The position numbers and the translations under genes are program-made. From the NCBI RefSeq assembly GCF_903645295.1, contig NZ_CAHJXM010000002.1, forward strand, positions 472,001 through 536,000: DNA of 64,000 nucleotides. Reading direction: 5' to 3'. Below the pieces are notes generated by a model that worked only from the letters and a program-made list of their open reading frames with translations, was not told the origin of the DNA and did no database searches. The stretch is from Bacillus sp. Marseille-Q1617. GTDB lineage: Bacteria; Bacillota; Bacilli; Bacillales; Bacillaceae_B. Of the stretch, positions 17,341 through 25,012 are shown piece after piece. Numbering within the stretch: position 1 is the first letter of the stretch; the number at the start of each line of letters is the position of its first letter.

Positions 17341-19566
17341 TTACAACTCGATTGTTTTAAGAGCCAGTTTGATGTTTAAATCGTTTACAACATCTTCTTC
17401 CTTGGCAGCGTTGAAATGATCCAGCGCCTTTTGCAGATAGTTCCTGGCTTCATTTATTTCGCCTTTATCGCGGTAGTGGATCGCCTGCTTCAGTGAGTTG
17501 ACCAGCTGTTTCTCAACAGATTTCTTCAAGTCACCGTTTTGTCCTTCCTCGATGATGAGTGCCTTCGCAGATTCCAGTGTGAATTCAATCACTTCTATCT
17601 TCATTAAGTCAGTTCCGTCCGCATAATAGATATCCCCGTCGTTGCCGACTGTAGCGAGTTCTGTTGTACCCAGGGTTTCAAAATCAAGGGAAATCGGATC
17701 AATTGCCGTCAAGTTACCCGCCAAAGTCGTATACATGATGCCATTATCATCCCAGCGGATATGGATCGGGCGCCATCTGCCGTAATCTTTCACATCTTCA
17801 TAAATGGTTTTGCTTTTCACAACTTCCAACGTCTCGGGGTCCATGGCGAAGATCGTTCCGTCTGCAGCAGACCACAGCAGGCCGTCGGGACCTTCACTCA
17901 TGCCGCTGAGCATGCGCGGACTGTAATCGAGTCCAGGGATGTCAGGAACAAATTCAGTGACCTTTTCATTGTTCTCCAAATCCCAGACGAAGATTTTTGC
18001 TGCTTCTTCTGAAGGGTCGATCCCAAGGCCGCCTGCTATCGTGGTCGAGCCGTACAGCTTGTCCCCTTTTTCAGCTAGAGCGACAATGGCCTGATTGTGA
18101 ATGACGTTTTCAAACACTTGAGCGTTTTCAGGATCCGCAGGGTCAAGGATCGTCAGTGACCCGCCGAGTTTTCCGTAATCAGGAATCGTGCCGATATAGA
18201 GCTTGTCGTTCACAGGCTCCATCTCGAATGGTCTGTCCTGATGTGGGATATCATAGATTTCATGCCTTTCAAGTTCCTCCTGGGTGGTATCAAGTTCGTA
18301 GATGATCGCTCCTGGATAAACGCCGAAATACATTTTATCCCCAATGCCTGCCATTCCTTCCGCCTGTCCGAGTGTGAACATCTCTGAGGTGCCGTCATCC
18401 GTACGGTAGACAGCACCCTTGCCGCCAGGATACCCGCTCATGTACATATTCCCGTCGGGTCCTTTCTCAAGGGTCTGGATCGGAATCGGATTCCCGGCCA
18501 CCGGATATTGAATCGTTTTCACTTTTTTGGTTTCAAGGTTCATGAATGTCACTTGTCCCCCGAATTGGACGGTGACTAGTGAGTATCCCGGAAAATCGGG
18601 ATCCCCTTCAAGTTCCACCCAGGCGGTATTGCGGATGAAGGTGCCGAATCTGACTCCTGTATCACGCGCCTCCAGGGTTTCATAATCGATCTCCATGATA
18701 CGACTGCTCTGCTGAAAATAAGCCTTATTACTGCCTGGGAGTCCCTGGATGAGACGGAGGCCTTTGTTATTTTCATAATAAGTATCTTCCCATTGGTCCG
18801 TATTCGTATTGTAGAACAGAAGCGAGTTATCACCGCCGCCTACACCGGCGACGATATAGTCGCCGAACGCATCCATCTGCCAAACACTTGAGCCCTGGAT
18901 GACGTGGTCGGGAACTGGAATCGTTTTGTAATCGCCTGTTTCCACATCAAGCTTCACCAGACGGTTATCAACTCCGACACCAAGGTAAAGATAGCCATCG
19001 TGATATGCAGTTGATCGGGTATAGCTCTGTCCGGGGGCAACCGTCCCGTAATCCCTCATTTCGCCTGTGCTTGGGTCATACATCCCTGCTTTGGCGTTCG
19101 GGAAGGACCCGAAGTAGACACGGCCTTCTTCATCGTAGGATAAACCATAGACAACGCTTTCCCCTATTCCGCCGAGATTCTTGACCTCCTGTGTCTCGGG
19201 GGAGTACTCGTATAAAGTTCCGTTTCCTCCGATATACACGTTCCCATTCGGAACCGTGATATGTGTCCATACGGCACCGGTCCCTTCAAGAGGATACGTT
19301 CTCAGCACTTCCTGCGTTTCGAGATCCACTACCTGAAAAATGGCGGGACTTCCGGAAGCGGTCGTATACATGACATCGTGGCCATTTTCCTTTCCATAGT
19401 CAGAATCATAAACGGCCACACTTTCCATTTGATGACCGAGGTTGACGGGATCTCCGAAGTTGCTGCCCGTTTCTGCATCGGCCGTCCCGGCAGGTATGAA
19501 CATGGAGCCGATCATCATCATGAAAGACAATGAGATAAAACAAAACACTTTCACTTTCTTCTTCAT
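17341..19566 (-). CDS. Secreted beta-propeller protein with C-terminal FIMAH-like domain
   Basis: The protein has 741 residues with a Sec signal peptide (about 31 residues, cleavage near ADAETG). Residues 35-650 form repeated blades (VYIGGNGTLYEYSPETQ, RVYFGSFPNAKAGMYDPSTG, KMYFGVYPGAIIYELD, LYGSTTIAGGLGIDP). The C-terminal 80 residues are a helical module (LIIEEGQNGDL..KQAIHYRDKGEINEARNYLQ) of the FIMAH type seen on Firmicute extracellular proteins. It is paralogous to residues 200-850 of the protein at 38337. Function is not established; beta-propellers occur in several polysaccharide lyase families, so surface binding or lyase action on the glycan is a reasonable guess. ATG start; GGAGAT-like RBS. 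Confidence 0.75.
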   Translation of the reverse strand: MKKKVKVFCFISLSFMMMIGSMFIPAGTADAETGSNFGDPVNLGHQMESVAVYDSDYGKENGHDVMYTTASGSPAIFQVVDLETQEVLRTYPLEGTGAVWTHITVPNGNVYIGGNGTLYEYSPETQEVKNLGGIGESVVYGLSYDEEGRVYFGSFPNAKAGMYDPSTGEMRDYGTVAPGQSYTRSTAYHDGYLYLGVGVDNRLVKLDVETGDYKTIPVPDHVIQGSSVWQMDAFGDYIVAGVGGGDNSLLFYNTNTDQWEDTYYENNKGLRLIQGLPGSNKAYFQQSSRIMEIDYETLEARDTGVRFGTFIRNTAWVELEGDPDFPGYSLVTVQFGGQVTFMNLETKKVKTIQYPVAGNPIPIQTLEKGPDGNMYMSGYPGGKGAVYRTDDGTSEMFTLGQAEGMAGIGDKMYFGVYPGAIIYELDTTQEELERHEIYDIPHQDRPFEMEPVNDKLYIGTIPDYGKLGGSLTILDPADPENAQVFENVIHNQAIVALAEKGDKLYGSTTIAGGLGIDPSEEAAKIFVWDLENNEKVTEFVPDIPGLDYSPRMLSGMSEGPDGLLWSAADGTIFAMDPETLEVVKSKTIYEDVKDYGRWRPIHIRWDDNGIMYTTLAGNLTAIDPISLDFETLGTTELATVGNDGDIYYADGTDLMKIEVIEFTLESAKALIIEEGQNGDLKKSVEKQLVNSLKQAIHYRDKGEINEARNYLQKALDHFNAAKEEDVVNDLNIKLALKTIEL

Positions 19567-19887
19567 TCTTCCATCTCCTCTGTAAATTCATTTCTTCTTT
19601 CCCTTATGGGTGAAAATGATCTCTGCGCCTTACACCGCCTTTCTAACTAAATGAAAGTACCTATTCATGTCGTGTGTAAGTGATATCTCAGATGGTGAAT
19701 GCCTGTCCGTTGTGAAAGTTCCGCAAGCTGTTATTCCTATTTTTATAGATTTAGAACCTGGGAAACAAGTCTTTAAAGAGTCGTAATGTTAGATGAGGAA
19801 AATGACCTGTGATGGTGTGGTGGGGATAGGTCCTTAATACCTATTTTTGTTGATGAAATAGAAAAACCGCCACCCGGTCGGCAGCGG
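19567..19887. other. Intergenic leader region, no gene
   Basis: This 321-bp stretch lies between the YesL-like gene and the propeller gene, both on the minus strand. It carries the terminator of the former and a candidate regulon operator (19763-19789). No open frame with an RBS was found. Confidence 0.6.
19763..19789 (-). promoter_or_regulatory. Candidate operator of the shared regulon (degenerate)
   Basis: On the minus strand this reads ATTACGAC then TTTAAAGAC with an 11-bp offset, followed by TTGTTT in place of TTGTCTTT. The first and inverted half-sites are weaker than at 20634. It is about 200 bp upstream of the propeller gene it would control. Confidence 0.35.
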
Positions 19888-19888
19888 T
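19859..19888 (-). terminator. Terminator of the YesL-like gene
   Basis: Read on the minus strand, ACCGCTGCC and GGGTGGCGGT form a stem with T-run TTTTTC; the stem begins at the stop codon. Confidence 0.75.
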
Positions 19889-20532
19889 CAACATTCACTA
19901 TTATGCTGTTCAGGGTTCACACTGTTCAGTTTCTTTCTCTCCACTTTTTCAAAGGCCCTCAGGCCGATCCACATGACGGCGAAGGAAAGGACGCTGCCTG
20001 TAAAAAGAGGAATCATACCGGGGAGAACGGTGACGATTCCGTATAGAAGTCCGCATGCTGCAGCGATTTGGACCACTTCTAGCGGGGAAGTCAAAGCGAT
20101 CAGCAATGTTTGCTTCATTGTCTTGAAAAACGGCAAGTCAAAATGGACATAGACAGGAAACAAAAACAACAGGGTAATGATGTACCAGACCAGGATCAGC
20201 ACGAGTACCGGCACGAGGAAGGTCAGTTTTCCGCTATTCAGGCCAATGAAAGTGAAATCATAATAAAGGATATACCCGACGACCATAAAAATGAGTCCGT
20301 ATCCGTTCGACTTTAAAAATTCTTTCTTATATGTACGCCAAAATTCAGGGAAAACAGAAACGGTTTCTTCCCGGAGCAGCCATTTCCTTACAACGGTAAA
20401 CATCGCTGTAGTGGCCGGGAAAAAACCTAAGATCAACAGGCCGATGAAAGTGAATAAAATCCACAGCAGATTAAGATAGGCCAACTTCAGCATTCCGAAT
20501 ACGATTGTATTAAATCGATCCCATCCTCCCAT
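19888..20532 (-). CDS. YesL-like DUF624 membrane protein
   Basis: This 214-residue protein has about five hydrophobic segments. The N-terminal NLLWILFTFIGLLILGFFPATTAMF and the WRTYKKEFLKSN loop are typical of the DUF624/YesL family, which is found next to sugar ABC importers in Bacillus (for example the yes rhamnogalacturonan locus). The molecular role is unknown. It is transcribed divergently from the second ABC importer operon, and the clear operator at 20634 lies between the two start sites. ATG start with AGGGG-like RBS. Confidence 0.85.
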   Translation of the reverse strand: MGGWDRFNTIVFGMLKLAYLNLLWILFTFIGLLILGFFPATTAMFTVVRKWLLREETVSVFPEFWRTYKKEFLKSNGYGLIFMVVGYILYYDFTFIGLNSGKLTFLVPVLVLILVWYIITLLFLFPVYVHFDLPFFKTMKQTLLIALTSPLEVVQIAAACGLLYGIVTVLPGMIPLFTGSVLSFAVMWIGLRAFEKVERKKLNSVNPEQHNSEC

Positions 20533-20913
20533 TTTTTCACCCCTTTTGTGAACTACTATACGTCACCCATGGAAAAGATTGCAATCATTTTCTTAACATT
20601 CAAAATCCTTTCAAAAATAACCTCTGGATTTTATTAAAGACATTTAAGAGACTTGTCTCTTTTAAAAAAACGGATTAGACTTGAAGAAAGCTTATGAATA
20701 TTTTTACAATTCTGAATCGTGTTGGAAGAACTTTTTTGTTCTGGAAAAAAGCTATCCGAAAATGACAGCGCTTTATCATGCTGGGGGAATTCCAAGGGGG
20801 TGGATGGGAGCACGGTAGGCTTCGCCTGCGGAAAGCGAAGTTCTGTACGTAAATCAACAGCGGTAGTTAACAAGAAAGAACCATAAAAAATAAAAATGAA
20901 AAGGGGTTCATTC
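20533..20913. other. Divergent control region, no gene
   Basis: This 381-bp region separates the YesL-like gene (-) from the importer operon (+). It contains the strongest regulon operator (20634-20665). A small GC-rich hairpin around GGCTTCGCCTGCGGAAAGCGAAG lies near 20819, and a weak cre-like TGACAGCGCTTTAT sits at 20763. No open frame with RBS is present. Confidence 0.6.
20634..20665. promoter_or_regulatory. Regulon operator upstream of second ABC importer
   Basis: A half-site TTAAAGAC (20634-20641) is followed exactly 11 bp later by the palindrome TTTAAGAGAC-TT-GTCTCTTTTAA (20643-20665). The identical half-site plus palindrome arrangement occurs at 26480-26509. It could serve both the importer operon and the divergent YesL-like gene. 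Confidence 0.7.
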
Positions 20914-22170
20914 ATGAAAAAGAAATTGACGTTTCTCTTAGTGTTAGTCATGGGTCTTATCCTGATGGCCGCATGCAGCTCAAAAGATGAAAAGACAGGC
21001 GGAAAAGCAGGAGACGGAGAAGTATCCGGTGAGATCACCGTTTGGGTCCATCCTTATACGGGTGATGCAGATGCCGAGAAAAAGATGTGGGATGAAATCA
21101 TTGCCTCCTATCAGGAAAAATTTGATGTGGACGTAAAAATTGAAACCATTCCTTGGGCAAACCGCGATCAGAAGGTACTTACAGCCTTAGCTGCCAATAA
21201 CGGCCCGGATGTATTTTATGCCATCCCTGACCAAATGCCTCAGTATGCGAATGAAGGAATGCTATTGGAACTTGATCCCTACCTGAAGGATAACGATATG
21301 GATGATTTTGTTGATACCGCAGTCCTTTCGACAAAATGGAAAGATAAAACGTATGGTCTTCCAATCCTGCAGGAAGCTTATACGCTTTTCTACAATAAAG
21401 AAGTCATTAAAGCGATCGGCGAAAATCCGGAAAAACTTCCTGCAACGTGGGATGAATTCTCTGACTGGGCTAAAAAAGCAAAAGACAAAGGGTTCTACGC
21501 ACTCAGCTATCAGGGCGGCGGTTCCATGAACGGAACTTTATATCCATTCTTATGGCAAGCCGGAGGAGAAGTCATTACTCAGGATGACGAAGTGAAGATC
21601 AACAATGAAGCAGGTGTGGAAGCTTTTGAATTCATCAATAACATGTACGAAAAAGGCTGGATCCCGGAAGATTCAGTTACGGCAATGGAACACGATGCAT
21701 TATGGAACGGCGGGAAAATGCTTGCTGTTCAAGGGTCCGGAATTTCATTGACAAACCTTCAAAAGAGCGGATTGGATTTCGTTATTGCGCCACCGCTAAA
21801 GAATAAAGAACAGGCAACATATGGTACCACGGGAATGTTCGTTGTTCCTTCAAACACTGACAACCCGGATGCGGCAGCCGAGTTTATCAAAGTAGTGACG
21901 AATGCTGAAAACCAGCGTAAATTCAACACTCTGACCCAGTATATCCCGGCGCGTGAATCAGCGAAGGATATCTTTGATGACCAAAAATATTTAAGCCAGC
22001 TTTCCGAGTATACTCAGTACGCACAACCGGGTGTCATCCACCCGATCGGGCGCTCCATCATGCCTGGGATCCAGGCTGAAGTACAAACAATGATGGCAGG
22101 GGAGAAAACACCGAAGGAAGCAGCGGATGCAGCTGCAGAAGCAATAAAGGCGGAACTTGCCAAACAATAG
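20914..22170 (+). CDS. ABC sugar transporter, extracellular solute-binding lipoprotein
   Basis: This 418-residue MalE-like binding protein has lipobox LILMAACSS (Cys about residue 21) and typical motifs: GEITVWVHPY, NNGPDVFYAIPDQMPQYA, YGLPILQEAYTLFYNKEV, PATWDEF, YGTTGMFVVPSNTDNPDAAAEFIK. It is the receptor of the second importer in the island and is not closely similar to the one at 9618, so two different oligosaccharides or linkage forms may be taken up. Start: ATG at 20914 behind AAGGGG; an in-frame ATG at 20896 is less well placed. Confidence 0.93.
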   Translation: MKKKLTFLLVLVMGLILMAACSSKDEKTGGKAGDGEVSGEITVWVHPYTGDADAEKKMWDEIIASYQEKFDVDVKIETIPWANRDQKVLTALAANNGPDVFYAIPDQMPQYANEGMLLELDPYLKDNDMDDFVDTAVLSTKWKDKTYGLPILQEAYTLFYNKEVIKAIGENPEKLPATWDEFSDWAKKAKDKGFYALSYQGGGSMNGTLYPFLWQAGGEVITQDDEVKINNEAGVEAFEFINNMYEKGWIPEDSVTAMEHDALWNGGKMLAVQGSGISLTNLQKSGLDFVIAPPLKNKEQATYGTTGMFVVPSNTDNPDAAAEFIKVVTNAENQRKFNTLTQYIPARESAKDIFDDQKYLSQLSEYTQYAQPGVIHPIGRSIMPGIQAEVQTMMAGEKTPKEAADAAAEAIKAELAKQ

Positions 22171-22180
22171 AGTGTTAGAC

Positions 22181-22215
22181 AGGGAGTACTGGTCTCTAAG
22201 AGATTGGTACTCTCT
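22181..22215 (+). promoter_or_regulatory. Hairpin between binding-protein and permease genes
   Basis: AGGGAGTACTGGTCTC (22181-22196) pairs with GAGATTGGTACTCTCT (22200-22215) around a 3-base loop, mostly perfect. The following sequence is TGTTTCC, not a full T-run. It likely acts as a partial terminator or RNA-stabilising hairpin setting receptor/permease ratios. Confidence 0.6.
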
Positions 22216-22243
22216 GTTTCCTAACTTACATAAGAAGAAGGTG

Positions 22244-23197
22244 ATGAAACTGTTAAGCACTGAAACGGTTAAGCGTGAATTGAAAGTGAAAAATAAAAAA
22301 TTACCTTTGAAAACACGGATCAAGCGTGAATGGGATCGGAACGCCATTGTGTACATTTTTCTGATTCCGACGTTAATTCATTTCTTGATTTTTCAAATAT
22401 TCCCGTTTGCGTTCAGTTTTGTTCTGACATTTCTGGATTGGAAGGTGATCGGGGACCCCGAATATGTCGGGCTGAAACACTGGATGAGGTTTTTGGAGGA
22501 TAAGTTGGCATGGAAAGCGATCTGGAATACAGTTCTTTTCTCCATTTATTATATCGTTCCGACCATGGCCCTCGGTTTGATATTGGCATTAATCATCAAT
22601 TCAGGGGTATGGCTGAAAGGATTCTTTAAAGGAATCTTCTTTCTGCCGGTTGTCACCTCATTTGTCATCATCGCAGGAATCTGGGGATGGCTCTTCAGAG
22701 GGACCGAATCAGGGATGGTGAACTACCTGTTAAGTCAATTCGGCATTGATACACAGCTGTTTTTGTCCGACTCAAGTCAGGCACTGATCGTACTTGCAGG
22801 ATTGAGTATTTTTAAAGTGGCGGGGAGTACGATGATTTATTACTTCGCCGGCCTGCAGTCGATTGACAAACAGCTTTATGAATCAGCGAGAATCGACGGA
22901 GCCACACCGTTCCGTATCTTCTGGTCCATTACATTTCCGCTGTTGAAGCCGATTCATTTTTATGTGGCGATCATCACAACAATCGGTTCGTTCCAGATTT
23001 TCGATTCCACGTTCCTTTTAACGGGCGGCGGACCGAACTATGCTACGACGACGATCGTGTTCTATTTATATCAGCAAGGATTCGGCGGACTTAACTTAAG
23101 CTACGCAGCGGTTCTTTCCTACGTGTTATTCTTTATAATTTTGGTCATCTCACTCATACAGCGAAAGTATATGGGACAGGAAACGAAGTATTATTAA
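22244..23197 (+). CDS. ABC sugar transporter permease (MalF/UgpA type)
   Basis: The protein is about 317 residues with six membrane segments. The EAA loop is ESARIDGATPFRIFWSITFPLL, followed by FLLTGGGPNYATTTIVFYLYQQGF, a hallmark of MalF-type permeases. It has a charged N-terminus (KTRIKREWDRN). I placed the start at the ATG at 22244 after AAGAAGGTG; the in-frame TTG at 22157 lies inside the upstream gene and would force translation through the hairpin. Confidence 0.92.
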   Translation: MKLLSTETVKRELKVKNKKLPLKTRIKREWDRNAIVYIFLIPTLIHFLIFQIFPFAFSFVLTFLDWKVIGDPEYVGLKHWMRFLEDKLAWKAIWNTVLFSIYYIVPTMALGLILALIINSGVWLKGFFKGIFFLPVVTSFVIIAGIWGWLFRGTESGMVNYLLSQFGIDTQLFLSDSSQALIVLAGLSIFKVAGSTMIYYFAGLQSIDKQLYESARIDGATPFRIFWSITFPLLKPIHFYVAIITTIGSFQIFDSTFLLTGGGPNYATTTIVFYLYQQGFGGLNLSYAAVLSYVLFFIILVISLIQRKYMGQETKYY

Positions 23198-23222
23198 CCG
23201 CAGGAGTAAAGGAGGGTGAACA

Positions 23223-24026
23223 ATGGGTAAGGTTATTAAATATTTTGCCTTGGCGATATTGGCTTTATGTTTCCTGTTGCCATTTATCATCATGGCTTTA
23301 GGTTCTTTTAAAGATATGCAGTACGCATTATTGGATCCGCTGTTCTGGATACCTGAGGATCCTACCCTGAGTAATTACACGTACTTGATTGGCAATGGAC
23401 TATTTGTCAGATGGATTTTCAACTCAGTGGTCATTACGATTGTCCCGGTGTTCAGCCAAATGATCTTTTGTGCAATCCTCGGATACATTTTTGCAAAGAA
23501 GCAATTCCCCGGACGCGAGGTCATTTTCTGGGTGTTCATGGCCGTCATCATGATTCCACAGCAATTACTGATCATTCCAAAGTATATCATGTTCGCGGAC
23601 TTCGGATGGATCAACACATATTGGGCATTAATCATACCTGAGCTTTGGGGGATCATGGGAGTTTTCCTCGTTCGCCAGTTCCTGCAGAGCATCCCGAATG
23701 ACTTGGAAGAAGCGGCTCGCATCGATGGGGCGAATGATATCAAGGTGTTCTTTAAGGTGATTCTGCCGTTATCGATCCCAGTGGTAGCGACGGTCGGTAC
23801 GTTTTCATTCATCTCCAACTGGAATGATCTATTCCAGCCGTTGATTTATATGACGAGGGAAGAGATGTTCCCGGTAACTGTCGGGTTGGCATCGATCCTC
23901 GGGAAAGAAGGGAACTTCGGAATCGAAATGGCCGGCTCGACACTGTCATTCATCCCGACCTTCTTGATTTTCTTATTCTTCCAGCGTTATTTCACGGAAG
24001 GGATCCAGATGTCAGGACTCAAGTAG
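23223..24026 (+). CDS. ABC sugar transporter permease (MalG/UgpE type)
   Basis: This 267-residue protein has six membrane segments. EAA loop EEAARIDGANDIKVFFKVILPL, then FSFISNWNDLFQPLIYMT, standard for MalG-type permeases. RBS GGAGGGTG just before the ATG. It partners the upstream permease; again no ATPase gene is adjacent. Confidence 0.93.
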   Translation: MGKVIKYFALAILALCFLLPFIIMALGSFKDMQYALLDPLFWIPEDPTLSNYTYLIGNGLFVRWIFNSVVITIVPVFSQMIFCAILGYIFAKKQFPGREVIFWVFMAVIMIPQQLLIIPKYIMFADFGWINTYWALIIPELWGIMGVFLVRQFLQSIPNDLEEAARIDGANDIKVFFKVILPLSIPVVATVGTFSFISNWNDLFQPLIYMTREEMFPVTVGLASILGKEGNFGIEMAGSTLSFIPTFLIFLFFQRYFTEGIQMSGLK

Positions 24027-24062
24027 ATTCCTGGATTCAGAGGAAAGGCGGGGGCCAGTTAA

Positions 24063-24977
24063 ATGAAGGATCTCAAAATAGGCATGGTTGGATTGGATAC
24101 CTCTCATGCCTCAGTTTTTACCCGGTTATTGAACGATTCAGGCGAGGAACATCATGTTCGCGGCGGGAAAGTCGTCAAGGCCTTCCCGGGAGGCTCGCCT
24201 GACTTTGAATTAAGCTTAAAAAGGATCGATCGGTTTACCGAAGAGGTCCGCCGATATGGGATTGAAATAGTGGAGACGCTTGAGGAAGCCGCAGAGGGGA
24301 CGGACGCTATCTTGCTTGAATCCGTCGATGGCGGTACCCATTTGGAGCAATTACGGAGATTGATCGTCTATAAGAAGCCGATTTTTATCGATAAACCCTT
24401 CAGTCTGTCATCAGTGGAAGCTGAAGAAATGGCTGAATTGGCGAAAACGTATGGTACACCGATCATGAGTACCTCTGCGCTGCGTTTTTCAGAGGGATTA
24501 ACCAACGTGTTATCCCGATCTGATAAAGGTGAAATCATCGGGGCTGATTGTTTCGGCCCCATGGATTTTCAGGACGGTCAGGGATACTTTTGGTATGGAA
24601 TCCATGCAGTAGAAATGCTGTTTGCGATATTGGGTGGAGGCACCGAAGCCGTCACCACTCACTCAAATGAGGACCATGACTGTATCGTCGGATGGTGGAA
24701 GGACGGCAGAATTGGAACAGTAAGGGGGAACCGTACGGGCAGCCAGCAGTTCGGAGCACTTGTCCACTTTGAAAAAGGAACGGAGTATGTAAATGTGGCT
24801 GCTGATGCCAAGCCGTTCTACGCCAGTCTGCTGGAGGAGGTCATCGACTTCTTTAAGGAAGGGGATCCGGGAGTGAAATTAAGTGAAACACTTGAAATCA
24901 TCCGTTTCCTCGAGGCGGCCAATGAAAGTAAGTCAAGGGAAGACGGGTTGAAAATGGTTGAATGTAAAAGAAAATAG
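24063..24977 (+). CDS. Gfo/Idh/MocA-family oxidoreductase (divergent)
   Basis: This 304-residue protein has an N-terminal NAD(P)-binding Rossmann domain starting KIGMVGLDTSHASVF; the usual GxGxxG is altered to GLDTSH. The family's EKP signature appears as FIDKPF (about residue 105). The C-terminal half has GYFWYGIHAVEMLF, corresponding to the GxHxxD segment, but the aspartate is replaced by glutamate. It is shorter than the other family members here (350 residues). It is the last gene of the second importer operon, so it presumably oxidises or reduces the imported sugar. Confidence 0.8.
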   Translation: MKDLKIGMVGLDTSHASVFTRLLNDSGEEHHVRGGKVVKAFPGGSPDFELSLKRIDRFTEEVRRYGIEIVETLEEAAEGTDAILLESVDGGTHLEQLRRLIVYKKPIFIDKPFSLSSVEAEEMAELAKTYGTPIMSTSALRFSEGLTNVLSRSDKGEIIGADCFGPMDFQDGQGYFWYGIHAVEMLFAILGGGTEAVTTHSNEDHDCIVGWWKDGRIGTVRGNRTGSQQFGALVHFEKGTEYVNVAADAKPFYASLLEEVIDFFKEGDPGVKLSETLEIIRFLEAANESKSREDGLKMVECKRK

Positions 24978-25008
24978 AATTCAGGAAATTGCCCGAATTC
25001 TATTTTTT
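24971..25008. terminator. Bidirectional terminator
   Basis: AAAATAGAATTC and GAATTCTATTTT form a 12-bp stem with T-run on the right and A-run on the left. It separates the importer operon from the convergent regulator gene and includes the importer operon's last stop codon. Confidence 0.88.
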
Positions 25009-25012
25009 CTCA

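Noticed and set aside
20763..20776. cre box before the second importer
   Set aside because: TGACAGCGCTTTAT mismatches the terminal CA of the consensus and lacks symmetry; too weak to call.
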